Source: Eledone cirrhosa (taxonomy: Eukaryota > Mollusca > Cephalopoda > Octopoda > Eledonidae). Taken from it: DNA of 64,000 nt. The notes under the pieces are model-generated. The model was not told the origin of the DNA. It was given only the letters and a program-made list of their open reading frames with translations, and made no database searches. This document shows positions 1-12,164 of the stretch, in pieces (positions within the stretch are counted from its first letter, which is position 1; each line of letters opens with the position of its first letter). The stretch is taken from contig OZ024748.1 of the NCBI GenBank assembly GCA_964016885.1, positions 35,645,267-35,709,266 of the forward strand, read 5' to 3'. The position numbers and the translations under genes were made by a program.

Positions 1-2812
1 GTAGATCTATTGTTACAGTTGTTATTGTTGTTACTGCTTTAGTGCTATTGTTACAGTTGTTATTGTTGTTGTTACTGTTGTAGTGCTATTGTTACAGTTG
101 TTATTGTTGTTACTGTTGTAGTGCTATTGTTACAGTTGTTACTGTTGTTACTGTTGTAGTGCTATTGTTACAGTTGTTATTGTTGTTACTGTTGTAGTGC
201 TATTGTTACAGTTGTTACTGTTGTTACTGTTGTAGTGCTATTGTTACAGTTGTTATTGTTGTTGTTACTGTTGTAGTGCTATTATTACTGTTGTTGTTGT
301 TACTGTTGTAGTGATATTGTTACTGTTGTTGTTGTTACTGTTGTAGTGCTATTGTTAGAGTTGTTATTGTTCTTTTTATTGTTGTAGTGCTATTTTTACT
401 GTTGTTGTTACTGTTGTAGTGCTTTTGTTACAGTTGTTATTGTTGTTGTTACTGTTGTAGTGCTAATGCTACAGTTGTTGTTGTTACTGTTGTAGTGCTA
501 TTGTTGCAGTTGTTATTGTTGTTGTTACTGTTGTAATGCTATTGTTACAGTTGTTATTGTTGTTACTGTTGTAGTGCTATTGTTACAGTAGTTATTGTTG
601 TTGTTACTGTTGTAATGCTATTGTTACAGTTGTTGTTGTTACTGTTGTAGTGCTATTGTTACAGTTGTTATTGTTGTTGTTACTGTTGCAGTGTTATTGT
701 TACAGTTGTTGTTGTTACTGCTGTATTGCTATTGTTGCAGTTGTTATTGTTGTTGTTACTGTTGTAGTGCTATTGTTAGAGTTGTTATTGTTCTTGTTAT
801 TGTTGTAGTGCTATTTTTACTGTTGTTGTTACTGTTGTAGTGCTTTTGTTACAGTTGTTATTGTTGTTGTTACTGTTGTAGTGCTAATGTTACAGTTGTT
901 GTTGTTACTGTTGTAGTGCTATTGTTGCAGTTGTTATTGTTGTTGTTACTGTTGTAATGCTATTGTTACAGTTGTTATTGTTGTTACTGTTGTAGTGCTA
1001 TTGTTACAGTAGTTATTGTTGTTGTTACTGCTGTAGTGTTAATGTTACAGTTGTTGTTGTTACTGTTGTAGGGCTATTGTTACAGTTGTTATTGTTGTTG
1101 TTACTGTTGTAGAGCTATTGTTACAGTTGTTGTTGTTGTTGTTACTGTTGTAGAGCTATTGTTACAGTTGTTATTGTTGTTGTTACTGTTGTAGAGCTAT
1201 TTTTACAGTTGTTATTTTAGTTGTTACTGTTGTAGATCTATTGTTACAGTTGTTATTGTTGTAGTGCTATTGTTACAGTTGTTATTGTTGTTGTTACTGT
1301 TTTAGTGCTATTGTTACAGTTGTTATTTTTGTTGTTACTGTTTTAGTGCTATTTTTACAGTTGTTATTGTTGTTGTTACTGTTGTAGATCTATTGTTACA
1401 GTTGTTATTGTTGTTACTGTTGTAGAGCTATTGTTACAGTTGTTATTGTTGTTGTTACTGTTATAGTGCCATTTTTACAGTTGTTATTGTTGTTGTTACT
1501 GTTGTAGAGCTATTGTTAAAGTTGTTATTGTTGTTGTTACTGTTGTAGATCTATTGTTACAGTTGTTATTGTTGTTACTGCTTTAGTGCTATTGTAACAG
1601 TTGTTATTGTTGTTGTTACTGTTGTAGTGCTATTGTTACAGTTGTTATTGTTGTTACTGTTGTAGTGCTATTGATACATGTGTTACTGTTGTTACTGTTG
1701 TAGTGCTATTGTTACAGTTGTTATTGTTGTTACTGTTGTAGTGCTATTGTTACAGTTGTTACTGTTGTTACTGTTGTAGTGCTATTGTTACAGTTGTTGT
1801 TGTTACTGTTGTATTGCTATTGTTGCAGTTGTTATTGTTGTTGTTACTGTTGTAGAGCTAATGTTACAGTTGTTATTGTTGTTACTGTTGTAGTGCTATT
1901 GTTACAGTTGTTATTGTTGTTGTTACTGTTGCAGAGCTATTGTTACAGTTGTTGTTGTTACTGTTGTAGTGCTATTGTTACAGTTGTTATTGTTGTTGTT
2001 ACTGTTGTAGTGCTATTGTTACAGTTGTTATTGTTGTTACTGTTGTAGTGCTATTGTTACAGTTGTTACTGTTGTTACTGTTGTAGTGCTATTGTTACAG
2101 TTGTTATTGTTGTTACTGTTGTAGTGCTATTGTTACAGTTGTTACTGTTGTTACTGTTGTAGTGCTATTGTTACAGTTGTTATTGTTGTTGTTACTGTTG
2201 TAGTGCTATTGTTACTGTTGTTGTTGTTACTGTTGTAGTGATATTGTTACAGTTGTTATTGTTGTTGTTACTGTTGTAGTTCTATTGTTACTGTTGTTGT
2301 TGTTACTGTTGTAGTGCTATTGTTAGAGTTGTTATTGTTCTTGTTATTGTTGTAGTGCTATTTTTACTGTTGTTGTTACTGTTGTAGTGCTTTTGTTACA
2401 GTTGTTATTGTTGTTGTTACTGTTTTAGTGCTAATGTTACAGTTGTTGTTGTTACTGTTGTAGTGCTATTGTTGCAGTTGTTATTGTTGTTGTTACTGTT
2501 GTAATGCTATTGTTACAGTTGTTATTGTTGTTACTGTTGTAGTGCTATTGTTACAGTAGTTATTGTTGTTGTTACTGCTGTAGTGTTAATGTTACAGTTG
2601 TTGTTGTTACTGTTGTAGGGCTATTGTTACAGTTGTTATTGTTGTTGTTACTGTTGTAGAGCTATTGTTACAGTTGTTGTTGTTGTTGTTACTGTTGTAG
2701 AGCTATTGTTACAGTTGTTATTGTTGTTGTTACTGTTGTAGAGCTATTTTTACAGTTGTTATTTTAGTTGTTACTGTTGTAGATCTATTGTTACAGTTGT
2801 TATTGTTGTAGT

Positions 2813-5800
2813 GCTATTGTTACAGTTGTTATTGTTGTTGTTACTGTTGTAATGCTATTGTTACAGTTGTTGTTGTTACTGTTGTAGAGCTATTGTTACA
2901 GTTGTTATTGTTGTTGTTACTGTTGTAGATCTATTGTTACAGTTGTTATTGTTGTTACTGCTTTAGTGCTATTGTTACAGTTGTTATTGTTGTTGTTACT
3001 GTTGTAGTGCTATTGTTACAGTTGTTATTGTTGTTACTGTTGTAGTGCTATTGTTACAGTTGTTACTGTTGTTACTGTTGTAGTGCTATTGTTACAGTTG
3101 TTATTGTTGTTACTGTTGTAGTGCTATTGTTACAGTTGTTACTGTTGTTACTGTTGTAGTGCTATTGTTACAGTTGTTATTGTTGTTGTTACTGTTGTAG
3201 TGCTATTGTTACTGTTGTTGTTGTTACTGTTGTAGTGATATTGTTACAGTTGTTATTGTTGTTGTTACTGTTGTAGTTCTATTGTTACTGTTGTTGTTGT
3301 TACTGTTGTAGTGCTATTGTTAGAGTTGTTATTGTTCTTGTTATTGTTGTAGTGCTATTTTTACTGTTGTTGTTACTGTTGTAGTGCTTTTGTTACAGTT
3401 GTTATTGTTGTTGTTACTGTTGTAGTGCTAATGTTACAGTTGTTGTTGTTACTGTTGTAGTGCTATTGTTGCAGTTGTTATTGTTGTTGTTACTGTTGTA
3501 ATGCTATTGTTACAGTTGTTGTTGTTACTGTTGTAGTGCTATTGTTACAGTTGTTATTGTTGTTGTTACTGTTGTAGAGCTATTGTTACAGTGGTTATTG
3601 TTGTTGTTACTGTTGTAGTGCTATTGTTACAGATGTTATTGTTTTTGTTACTGTTGTAGAGCTATTGTTACAGTTGTCATTGTTGTTGTTACTGTTGTAG
3701 TGCTATTGTTACAGTTGTTATTGTTGTTGTTACTGTTGTAGTGCTATTGTTACAGTTGTTATTGTTGATGTTACTGTTGTAGAGCTATTGTTACAGTTGT
3801 TATTGTTGTTGTTACTGTTGTAGTGCCATTTTTACAGTTGTTATTGTTGTTGTTACTGTTGTAGAGCTATTGTTAAAGTTGTTATTGTTGTTGTTACTGT
3901 TGTAGATCTATTGTTACAGTTGTTATTGTTGTTACTGCTTTAGTGCTATTGTTACAGTTGTTATTGTTGTTGTTACTGTTGTAGTGCTATTGTTACAGTT
4001 GTTATTGTTGTTACTGTTGTAGTGCTATTGTTACAGTTGTTACTGTTGTTACTGTTGTAGTGCTATTGTTACAGTTGTTATTGTTGTTACTGTTGTAGTG
4101 CTATTGTTACAGTTGTTACTGTTGTTACTGTTGTAGTGCTATTGTTACAGTTGTTGTTGTTACTGTTGTATTGCTATTGTTGCAGTTGTTATTGTTGTTG
4201 TTACTGTTGTAGAGCTAATGTTACAGTTGTTATTGTTGTTACTGTTGTAGTGCTATTGTTACAGTTGTTATTGTTGTTGTTACTGTTGCAGAGCTATTGT
4301 TACAGTTGTTGTTGTTACTGTTGTAGTGCTATTGTTACAGTTGTTATTGTTGTTGTTACTGTTGTAGTGCTATTGTTACAGTTGTTATTGTTGTTACTGT
4401 TGTAGTGCTATTGTTACAGTTGTTACTGTTGTTACTGTTGTAGTGCTATTGTTACAGTTGTTATTGTTGTTACTGTTGTAGTGCTATTGTTACAGTTGTT
4501 ACTGTTGTTACTGTTGTAGTGCTATTGTTACAGTTGTTATTGTTGTTGTTACTGTTGTAGTGCTATTGTTACTGTTGTTGTTGTTACTGTTGTAGTGATA
4601 TTGTTACAGTTGTTATTGTTGTTGTTACTGTTGTAGTTCTACTGTTACTGTTGTTGTTGTTACTGTTGTAGTGCTATTGTTAGAGTTGTTATTGTTCTTG
4701 TTATTGTTGTAGTGCTATTTTTACTGTTGTTGTTACTGTTGTAGTGCTTTTGTTACAGTTGTTATTGTTGTTGTTACTGTTGTAGTGCTAATGTTACAGT
4801 TGTTGTTGTTACTGTTGTAGTGCTATTGTTGCAGTTGTTATTGTTGTTGTTACTGTTGTAATGCTATTGTTACAGTTGTTATTGTTGTTACTGTTGTAGT
4901 GCTATTGTTACAGTAGTTATTGTTGTTGTTACTGCTGTAGTGTTAATGTTACAGTTGTTGTTGTTACTGTTGTAGGGCTATTGTTACAGTTGTTATTGTT
5001 GTTGTTACTGTTGTAGAGCTATTGTTACAGTTGTTGTTGTTGTTGTTACTGTTGTAGAGCTATTGTTACAGTTGTTATTGTTGTTGTTACTGTTGTAGAG
5101 CTATTTTTACAGTTGTTATTTTAGTTGTTACTGTTGTAGATCTATTGTTACAGTTGTTATTGTTGTAGTGCTATTGTTACAGTTGTTATTGTTGTTGTTA
5201 CTGTTGTAATGCTATTGTTACAGTTGTTGTTGTTACTGTTGTAGAGCTATTGTTACAGTTGTTATTGTTGTTGTTACTGTTGTAGATCTATTGTTACAGT
5301 TGTTATTGTTGTTACTGCTTTAGTGCTATTGTTACAGTTGTTATTGTTGTTGTTACTGTTGTAGTGCTATTGTTACAGTTGTTATTGTTGTTACTGTTGT
5401 AGTGCTATTGTTACAGTTGTTATTGTTGTTACTGTTGTAGTGCTATTGTTACAGTAGTTATTGTTGTTGTTACTGTTGTAATGCTATTGTTACAGTTGTT
5501 GTTGTTACTGTTGTAGTGCTATTGTTACAGTTGTTATTGTTGTTGTTACTGTTGCAGTGTTATTGTTACAGTTGTTGTTGTTACTGTTGTATTGCTATTG
5601 TTGCAGTTGTTATTGTTGTTGTTACTGTTGTAGAGCTAATGTTACAGTTGTTATTGTTGTTACTGTTGTAGTGCTATTGTTACAGTTGTTATTGTTGTTG
5701 TTACTGTTGCAGAGCTATTGTTACAGTTGTTGTTGTTGTTGTTACTGTTGTAGAGCTATTGTTACAGTTGTTATTGTTGTTGTTACTGTTGTAGAGCTAT

Positions 5801-8800
5801 TTTTACAGATGTTATTTTAGTTGTTACTGTTGTAGATCTATTGTTACAGTTGTTATTGTTGTAGTGCTATTGATACAGTTGTTATTGTTGTTGTTACTGT
5901 TTTAGTGCTATTGTTACAGTTGTTATTTTTGTTGTTACTGGTTTAGTGCTATTTTTACAGTTGTTATTGTTGTTGTTACTGTTGTAGATCTATTGTTACA
6001 GTTGTTATTGTTGTTACTGTTGTAGTGCTATTGTTAGAGTTGTTATTGTTGTTGTTATTGTTGTAGTGCTATTTTTACTGTTGTTGTTACTGTTGTAGTG
6101 CTTTTGTTACAGTTGTTATTGTTGTTGTTACTGTTGTAGTGCTAATGTTACAGTTGTTGTTGTTACTGTTGTAGTGCTATTGTTGCAGTTGTTATTGTTG
6201 TTGTTACTGTTGTAATGCTATTGTTACAGTTGTTATTGTTGTTACTGTTGTAGTGCTATTGTTACAGTAGTTATTGTTGTTGTTACTGTTGTAATGCTAT
6301 TGTTACAGTTGTTGTTGTTACTGTTGTAGTGCTATTGTTACAGTTGTTATTGTTGTTGTTACTGTTGCAGTGTTATTGTTACAGTTGTTGTTGTTACTGC
6401 TGTATTGCTATTGTTGCAGTTGTTATTGTTGTTGTTACTGTTGTAGAGCTAATGTTACAGTTGTTATTGTTGTTACTGTTGTAGTGCTATTGTTACAGTT
6501 GTTATTGTTGTTGTTACTGTTGCAGAGCTATTGTTACAGTTGTTGTTGTTACTGTTGTAGTGCTATTGTTACAGTTGTTATTGTTGTTGTTACTGTTGTA
6601 GTGCTATTGTTACAGTTGTTATTGTTGTTACTGTTGTAGTGCTATTGTTACAGTTGTTACTGTTGTTACTGTTGTAGTGCTATTGTTACAGTTGTTATTG
6701 TTGTTACTGTTGTAGTGCTATTGTTACAGTTGTTACTGTTGTTACTGTTGTAGTGATATTGTTACAGTTGTTATTGTTGTTGTTACTGTTGTAGTTCAAT
6801 TGTTACTGTTGTTGTTGTTACTGTTGTAGTGCTATTGTTAGAGTTGTTATTGTTCTTGTTATTGTTGTAGTGCTATTTTTATTGTTGTTGTTACTGTTGT
6901 AGTGCTTTTGTTACAGTTGTTATTGTTGTTGTTACTGTTGTAGTGCTAATGTTACAGTTGTTGTTGTTACTGTTGTAGTGCTATTGTTGCAGTTGTTATT
7001 GTTGTTGTTACTGTTGTAATGCTATTGTTACAGTTGTTATTGTTGTTACTGTTGTAGTGCTATTGTTACAGTAGTTATTGTTGTTGTTACTGCTGTAGTG
7101 TTAATGTTACAGTTGTTGTTGTTACTGTTGTAGGGCTATTGTTACAGTTGTTATTGTTGTTGTTACTGTTGTAATGCTATTGTTACAGTTGTTGTTGTTA
7201 CTGTTGTAGAGCTATTGTTACAGTTGTTATTGTTGTTGTTACTGTTGTAGATCTATTGTTACAGTTGTTATTGTTGTTACTGCTTTAGTGCTATTGTTAC
7301 AGTTGTTATTGTTGTTGTTACTGTTGTAGTGCTATTGTTACAGTTGTTATTGTTGTTACTGTTGTAGTGCTATTGTTACAGTTGTTACTGTTGTTACTGT
7401 TGTAGTGCTATTGTTACAGTTGTTATTGTTGTTACTGTTGTAGTGCTATTGTTACAGTTGTTACTGTTGTTACTGTTGTAGTGCTATTGTTACAGTTGTT
7501 ATTGTTGTTGTTACTGTTGTAGTGCTATTGTTACTGTTGTTGTTGTTACTGTTGTAGTGATATTGTTACAGTTGTTATTGTTGTTGTTACTGTTGTAGTT
7601 CTATTGTTACTGTTGTTGTTGTTACTGTTGTAGTGCTATTGTTAGAGTTGTTATTGTTCTTGTTATTGTTGTAGTGCTATTTTTACTGTTGTTGTTACTG
7701 TTGTAGTGCTTTTGTTACAGTTGTTATTGTTGTTGTTACTGTTGTAGTGCTAATGTTACAGTTGTTGTTGTTACTGTTGTAGTGCTATTGTTGCAGTTGT
7801 TATTGTTGTTGTTACTGTTGTAATGCTATTGTTACAGTTGTTGTTGTTACTGTTGTAGTGCTATTGTTACAGTTGTTATTGTTGTTGTTACTGTTGTAGA
7901 GCTATTGTTACAGTGGTTATTGTTGTTGTTACTGTTGTAGTGCTATTGTTACAGATGTTATTGTTTTTGTTACTGTTGTAGAGCTATTGTTACAGTTGTC
8001 ATTGTTGTTGTTACTGTTGTAGTGCTATTGTTACAGTTGTTATTGTTGTTGTTACTGTTGTAGTGCTATTGTTACAGTTGTTATTGTTGATGTTACTGTT
8101 GTAGAGCTATTGTTACAGTTGTTATTGTTGTTGTTACTGTTGTAGTGCCATTTTTACAGTTGTTATTGTTGTTGTTACTGTTGTAGAGCTATTGTTAAAG
8201 TTGTTATTGTTGTTGTTACTGTTGTAGATCTATTGTTACAGTTGTTATTGTTGTTACTGCTTTAGTGCTATTGTTACAGTTGTTATTGTTGTTGTTACTG
8301 TTGTAGTGCTATTGTTACAGTTGTTATTGTTGTTACTGTTGTAGTGCTATTGTTACAGTTGTTACTGTTGTTACTGTTGTAGTGCTATTGTTACAGTTGT
8401 TATTGTTGTTACTGTTGTAGTGCTATTGTTACAGTTGTTACTGTTGTTACTGTTGTAGTGCTATTGTTACAGTTGTTGTTGTTACTGTTGTATTGCTATT
8501 GTTGCAGTTGTTATTGTTGTTGTTACTGTTGTAGAGCTAATGTTACAGTTGTTATTGTTGTTACTGTTGTAGTGCTATTGTTACAGTTGTTATTGTTGTT
8601 GTTACTGTTGCAGAGCTATTGTTACAGTTGTTGTTGTTACTGTTGTAGTGCTATTGTTACAGTTGTTATTGTTGTTGTTACTGTTGTAGTGCTATTGTTA
8701 CAGTTGTTATTGTTGTTACTGTTGTAGTGCTATTGTTACAGTTGTTACTGTTGTTACTGTTGTAGTGCTATTGTTACAGTTGTTATTGTTGTTACTGTTG

Positions 8801-11495
8801 TAGTGCTATTGTTACAGTTGTTACTGTTGTTACTGTTGTAGTGCTATTGTTACAGTTGTTATTGTTGTTGTTACTGTTGTAGTGCTATTGTTACTGTTGT
8901 TGTTGTTACTGTTGTAGTGATATTGTTACAGTTGTTATTGTTGTTGTTACTGTTGTAGTTCTACTGTTACTGTTGTTGTTGTTACTGTTGTAGTGCTATT
9001 GTTAGAGTTGTTATTGTTCTTGTTATTGTTGTAGTGCTATTTTTACTGTTGTTGTTACTGTTGTAGTGCTTTTGTTACAGTTGTTATTGTTGTTGTTACT
9101 GTTGTAGTGCTAATGTTACAGTTGTTGTTGTTACTGTTGTAGTGCTATTGTTGCAGTTGTTATTGTTGTTGTTACTGTTGTAATGCTATTGTTACAGTTG
9201 TTATTGTTGTTACTGTTGTAGTGCTATTGTTACAGTAGTTATTGTTGTTGTTACTGCTGTAGTGTTAATGTTACAGTTGTTGTTGTTACTGTTGTAGGGC
9301 TATTGTTACAGTTGTTATTGTTGTTGTTACTGTTGTAGAGCTATTGTTACAGTTGTTGTTGTTGTTGTTACTGTTGTAGAGCTATTGTTACAGTTGTTAT
9401 TGTTGTTGTTACTGTTGTAGAGCTATTTTTACAGTTGTTATTTTAGTTGTTACTGTTGTAGATCTATTGTTACAGTTGTTATTGTTGTAGTGCTATTGTT
9501 ACAGTTGTTATTGTTGTTGTTACTGTTGTAATGCTATTGTTACAGTTGTTGTTGTTACTGTTGTAGAGCTATTGTTACAGTTGTTATTGTTGTTGTTACT
9601 GTTGTAGATCTATTGTTACAGTTGTTATTGTTGTTACTGCTTTAGTGCTATTGTTACAGTTGTTATTGTTGTTGTTACTGTTGTAGTGCTATTGTTACAG
9701 TTGTTATTGTTGTTACTGTTGTAGTGCTATTGTTACAGTTGTTATTGTTGTTACTGTTGTAGTGCTATTGTTACAGTAGTTATTGTTGTTGTTACTGTTG
9801 TAATGCTATTGTTACAGTTGTTGTTGTTACTGTTGTAGTGCTATTGTTACAGTTGTTATTGTTGTTGTTACTGTTGCAGTGTTATTGTTACAGTTGTTGT
9901 TGTTACTGTTGTATTGCTATTGTTGCAGTTGTTATTGTTGTTGTTACTGTTGTAGAGCTAATGTTACAGTTGTTATTGTTGTTACTGTTGTAGTGCTATT
10001 GTTACAGTTGTTATTGTTGTTGTTACTGTTGCAGAGCTATTGTTACAGTTGTTGTTGTTGTTGTTACTGTTGTAGAGCTATTGTTACAGTTGTTATTGTT
10101 GTTGTTACTGTTGTAGAGCTATTTTTACAGATGTTATTTTAGTTGTTACTGTTGTAGATCTATTGTTACAGTTGTTATTGTTGTAGTGCTATTGATACAG
10201 TTGTTATTGTTGTTGTTACTGTTTTAGTGCTATTGTTACAGTTGTTATTTTTGTTGTTACTGGTTTAGTGCTATTTTTACAGTTGTTATTGTTGTTGTTA
10301 CTGTTGTAGATCTATTGTTACAGTTGTTATTGTTGTTACTGTTGTAGTGCTATTGTTAGAGTTGTTATTGTTGTTGTTATTGTTGTAGTGCTATTTTTAC
10401 TGTTGTTGTTACTGTTGTAGTGCTTTTGTTACAGTTGTTATTGTTGTTGTTACTGTTGTAGTGCTAATGTTACAGTTGTTGTTGTTACTGTTGTAGTGCT
10501 ATTGTTGCAGTTGTTATTGTTGTTGTTACTGTTGTAATGCTATTGTTACAGTTGTTATTGTTGTTACTGTTGTAGTGCTATTGTTACAGTAGTTATTGTT
10601 GTTGTTACTGTTGTAATGCTATTGTTACAGTTGTTGTTGTTACTGTTGTAGTGCTATTGTTACAGTTGTTATTGTTGTTGTTACTGTTGCAGTGTTATTG
10701 TTACAGTTGTTGTTGTTACTGCTGTATTGCTATTGTTGCAGTTGTTATTGTTGTTGTTACTGTTGTAGAGCTAATGTTACAGTTGTTATTGTTGTTACTG
10801 TTGTAGTGCTATTGTTACAGTTGTTATTGTTGTTGTTACTGTTGCAGAGCTATTGTTACAGTTGTTGTTGTTACTGTTGTAGTGCTATTGTTACAGTTGT
10901 TATTGTTGTTGTTACTGTTGTAGTGCTATTGTTACAGTTGTTATTGTTGTTACTGTTGTAGTGCTATTGTTACAGTTGTTACTGTTGTTACTGTTGTAGT
11001 GCTATTGTTACAGTTGTTATTGTTGTTACTGTTGTAGTGCTATTGTTACAGTTGTTACTGTTGTTACTGTTGTAGTGATATTGTTACAGTTGTTATTGTT
11101 GTTGTTACTGTTGTAGTTCAATTGTTACTGTTGTTGTTGTTACTGTTGTAGTGCTATTGTTAGAGTTGTTATTGTTCTTGTTATTGTTGTAGTGCTATTT
11201 TTACTGTTGTTGTTACTGTTGTAGTGCTTTTGTTACAGTTGTTATTGTTGTTGTTACTGTTGTAGTGCTAATGTTACAGTTGTTGTTGTTACTGTTGTAG
11301 TGCTATTGTTGCAGTTGTTATTGTTGTTGTTACTGTTGTAATGCTATTGTTACAGTTGTTATTGTTGTTACTGTTGTAGTGCTATTGTTACAGTAGTTAT
11401 TGTTGTTGTTACTGCTGTAGTGTTAATGTTACAGTTGTTGTTGTTACTGTTGTAGGGTTATTGTTACAGTTGTTATTGTTGTTGTTACTGTTGTA
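2813..11495 (+). repeat. Higher-order satellite block, two copies of a 4,322-bp unit
   Basis: Landmark monomers recur at a fixed offset of 4,322 bp: positions 4136, 5557 and 6370 match 8458, 9879 and 10692. Copy 1 is about 2,813-7,136 and copy 2 about 7,137-11,495. The compared rows are almost identical; I noticed single changes such as TTTTTATTG against TTTTTACTG near 6,890/11,212 and GGGCTATT against GGGTTATT near 7,138/11,460. The match fails on the left at a TAGTG/TAGGG heptamer and on the right at TAATG/TAGAG. The near identity implies a recent duplication, recent homogenisation, or an assembly artefact. Confidence 0.88.
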
Positions 11496-12164
11496 GAGCT
11501 ATTGTTACAGTTGTTGTTGTTGTTGTTACTGTTGTAGAGCTATTGTTACAGTTGTTATTGTTGTTGTTACTGTTGTAGATCTATTGTTACAGTTGTTATT
11601 GTTGTAGTGCTATTGTTACAGTTGTTATTGTTGTTGTTACTGTTTTAGTGCTATTGTTACAGTTGTTATTTTTGTTGTTACTGTTTTAGTGCTATTTTTA
11701 CAGTTGTTATTGTTGTTGTTACTGTTGTAGATCTATTGTTACAGTTGTTATTGTTGTTACTGTTGTAGTGCTATTGTTACAGTTGTTATTGTTGTTGTTA
11801 CTGTTGTAATGCTATTGTTACAGTTGTTGTTGTTACTGTTGTAGTGCTATTGTTACAGTTGTTATTGTTGTTGTTACTGTTGTAGAGCTATTGTTACAGT
11901 GGTTATTGTTGTTGTTACTGTTGTAGTGCTATTGTTACAGATGTTATTGTTTTTGTTACTGTTGTAGAGCTATTGTTACAGTTGTCATTGTTGTTGTTAC
12001 TGTTGTAGTGCTATTGTTACAGTTGTTATTGTTGTTGTTACTGTTGTAGTGCTATTGTTACAGTTGTTATTGTTGATGTTACTGTTGTAGAGCTATTGTT
12101 ACAGTTGTTATTGTTGATGTTACTGTTGTAGATCTATTGTTACAGTTGTTATTGTTGTAGTGCT

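Noticed and set aside
1779..2048. Small Leu/Cys/Val-rich protein genes in the satellite (and the same frame at about 13 other places)
   Set aside because: They follow from the frame rotation of the tandem monomer and are copied with the blocks. No start context, domain or independent conservation supports them.
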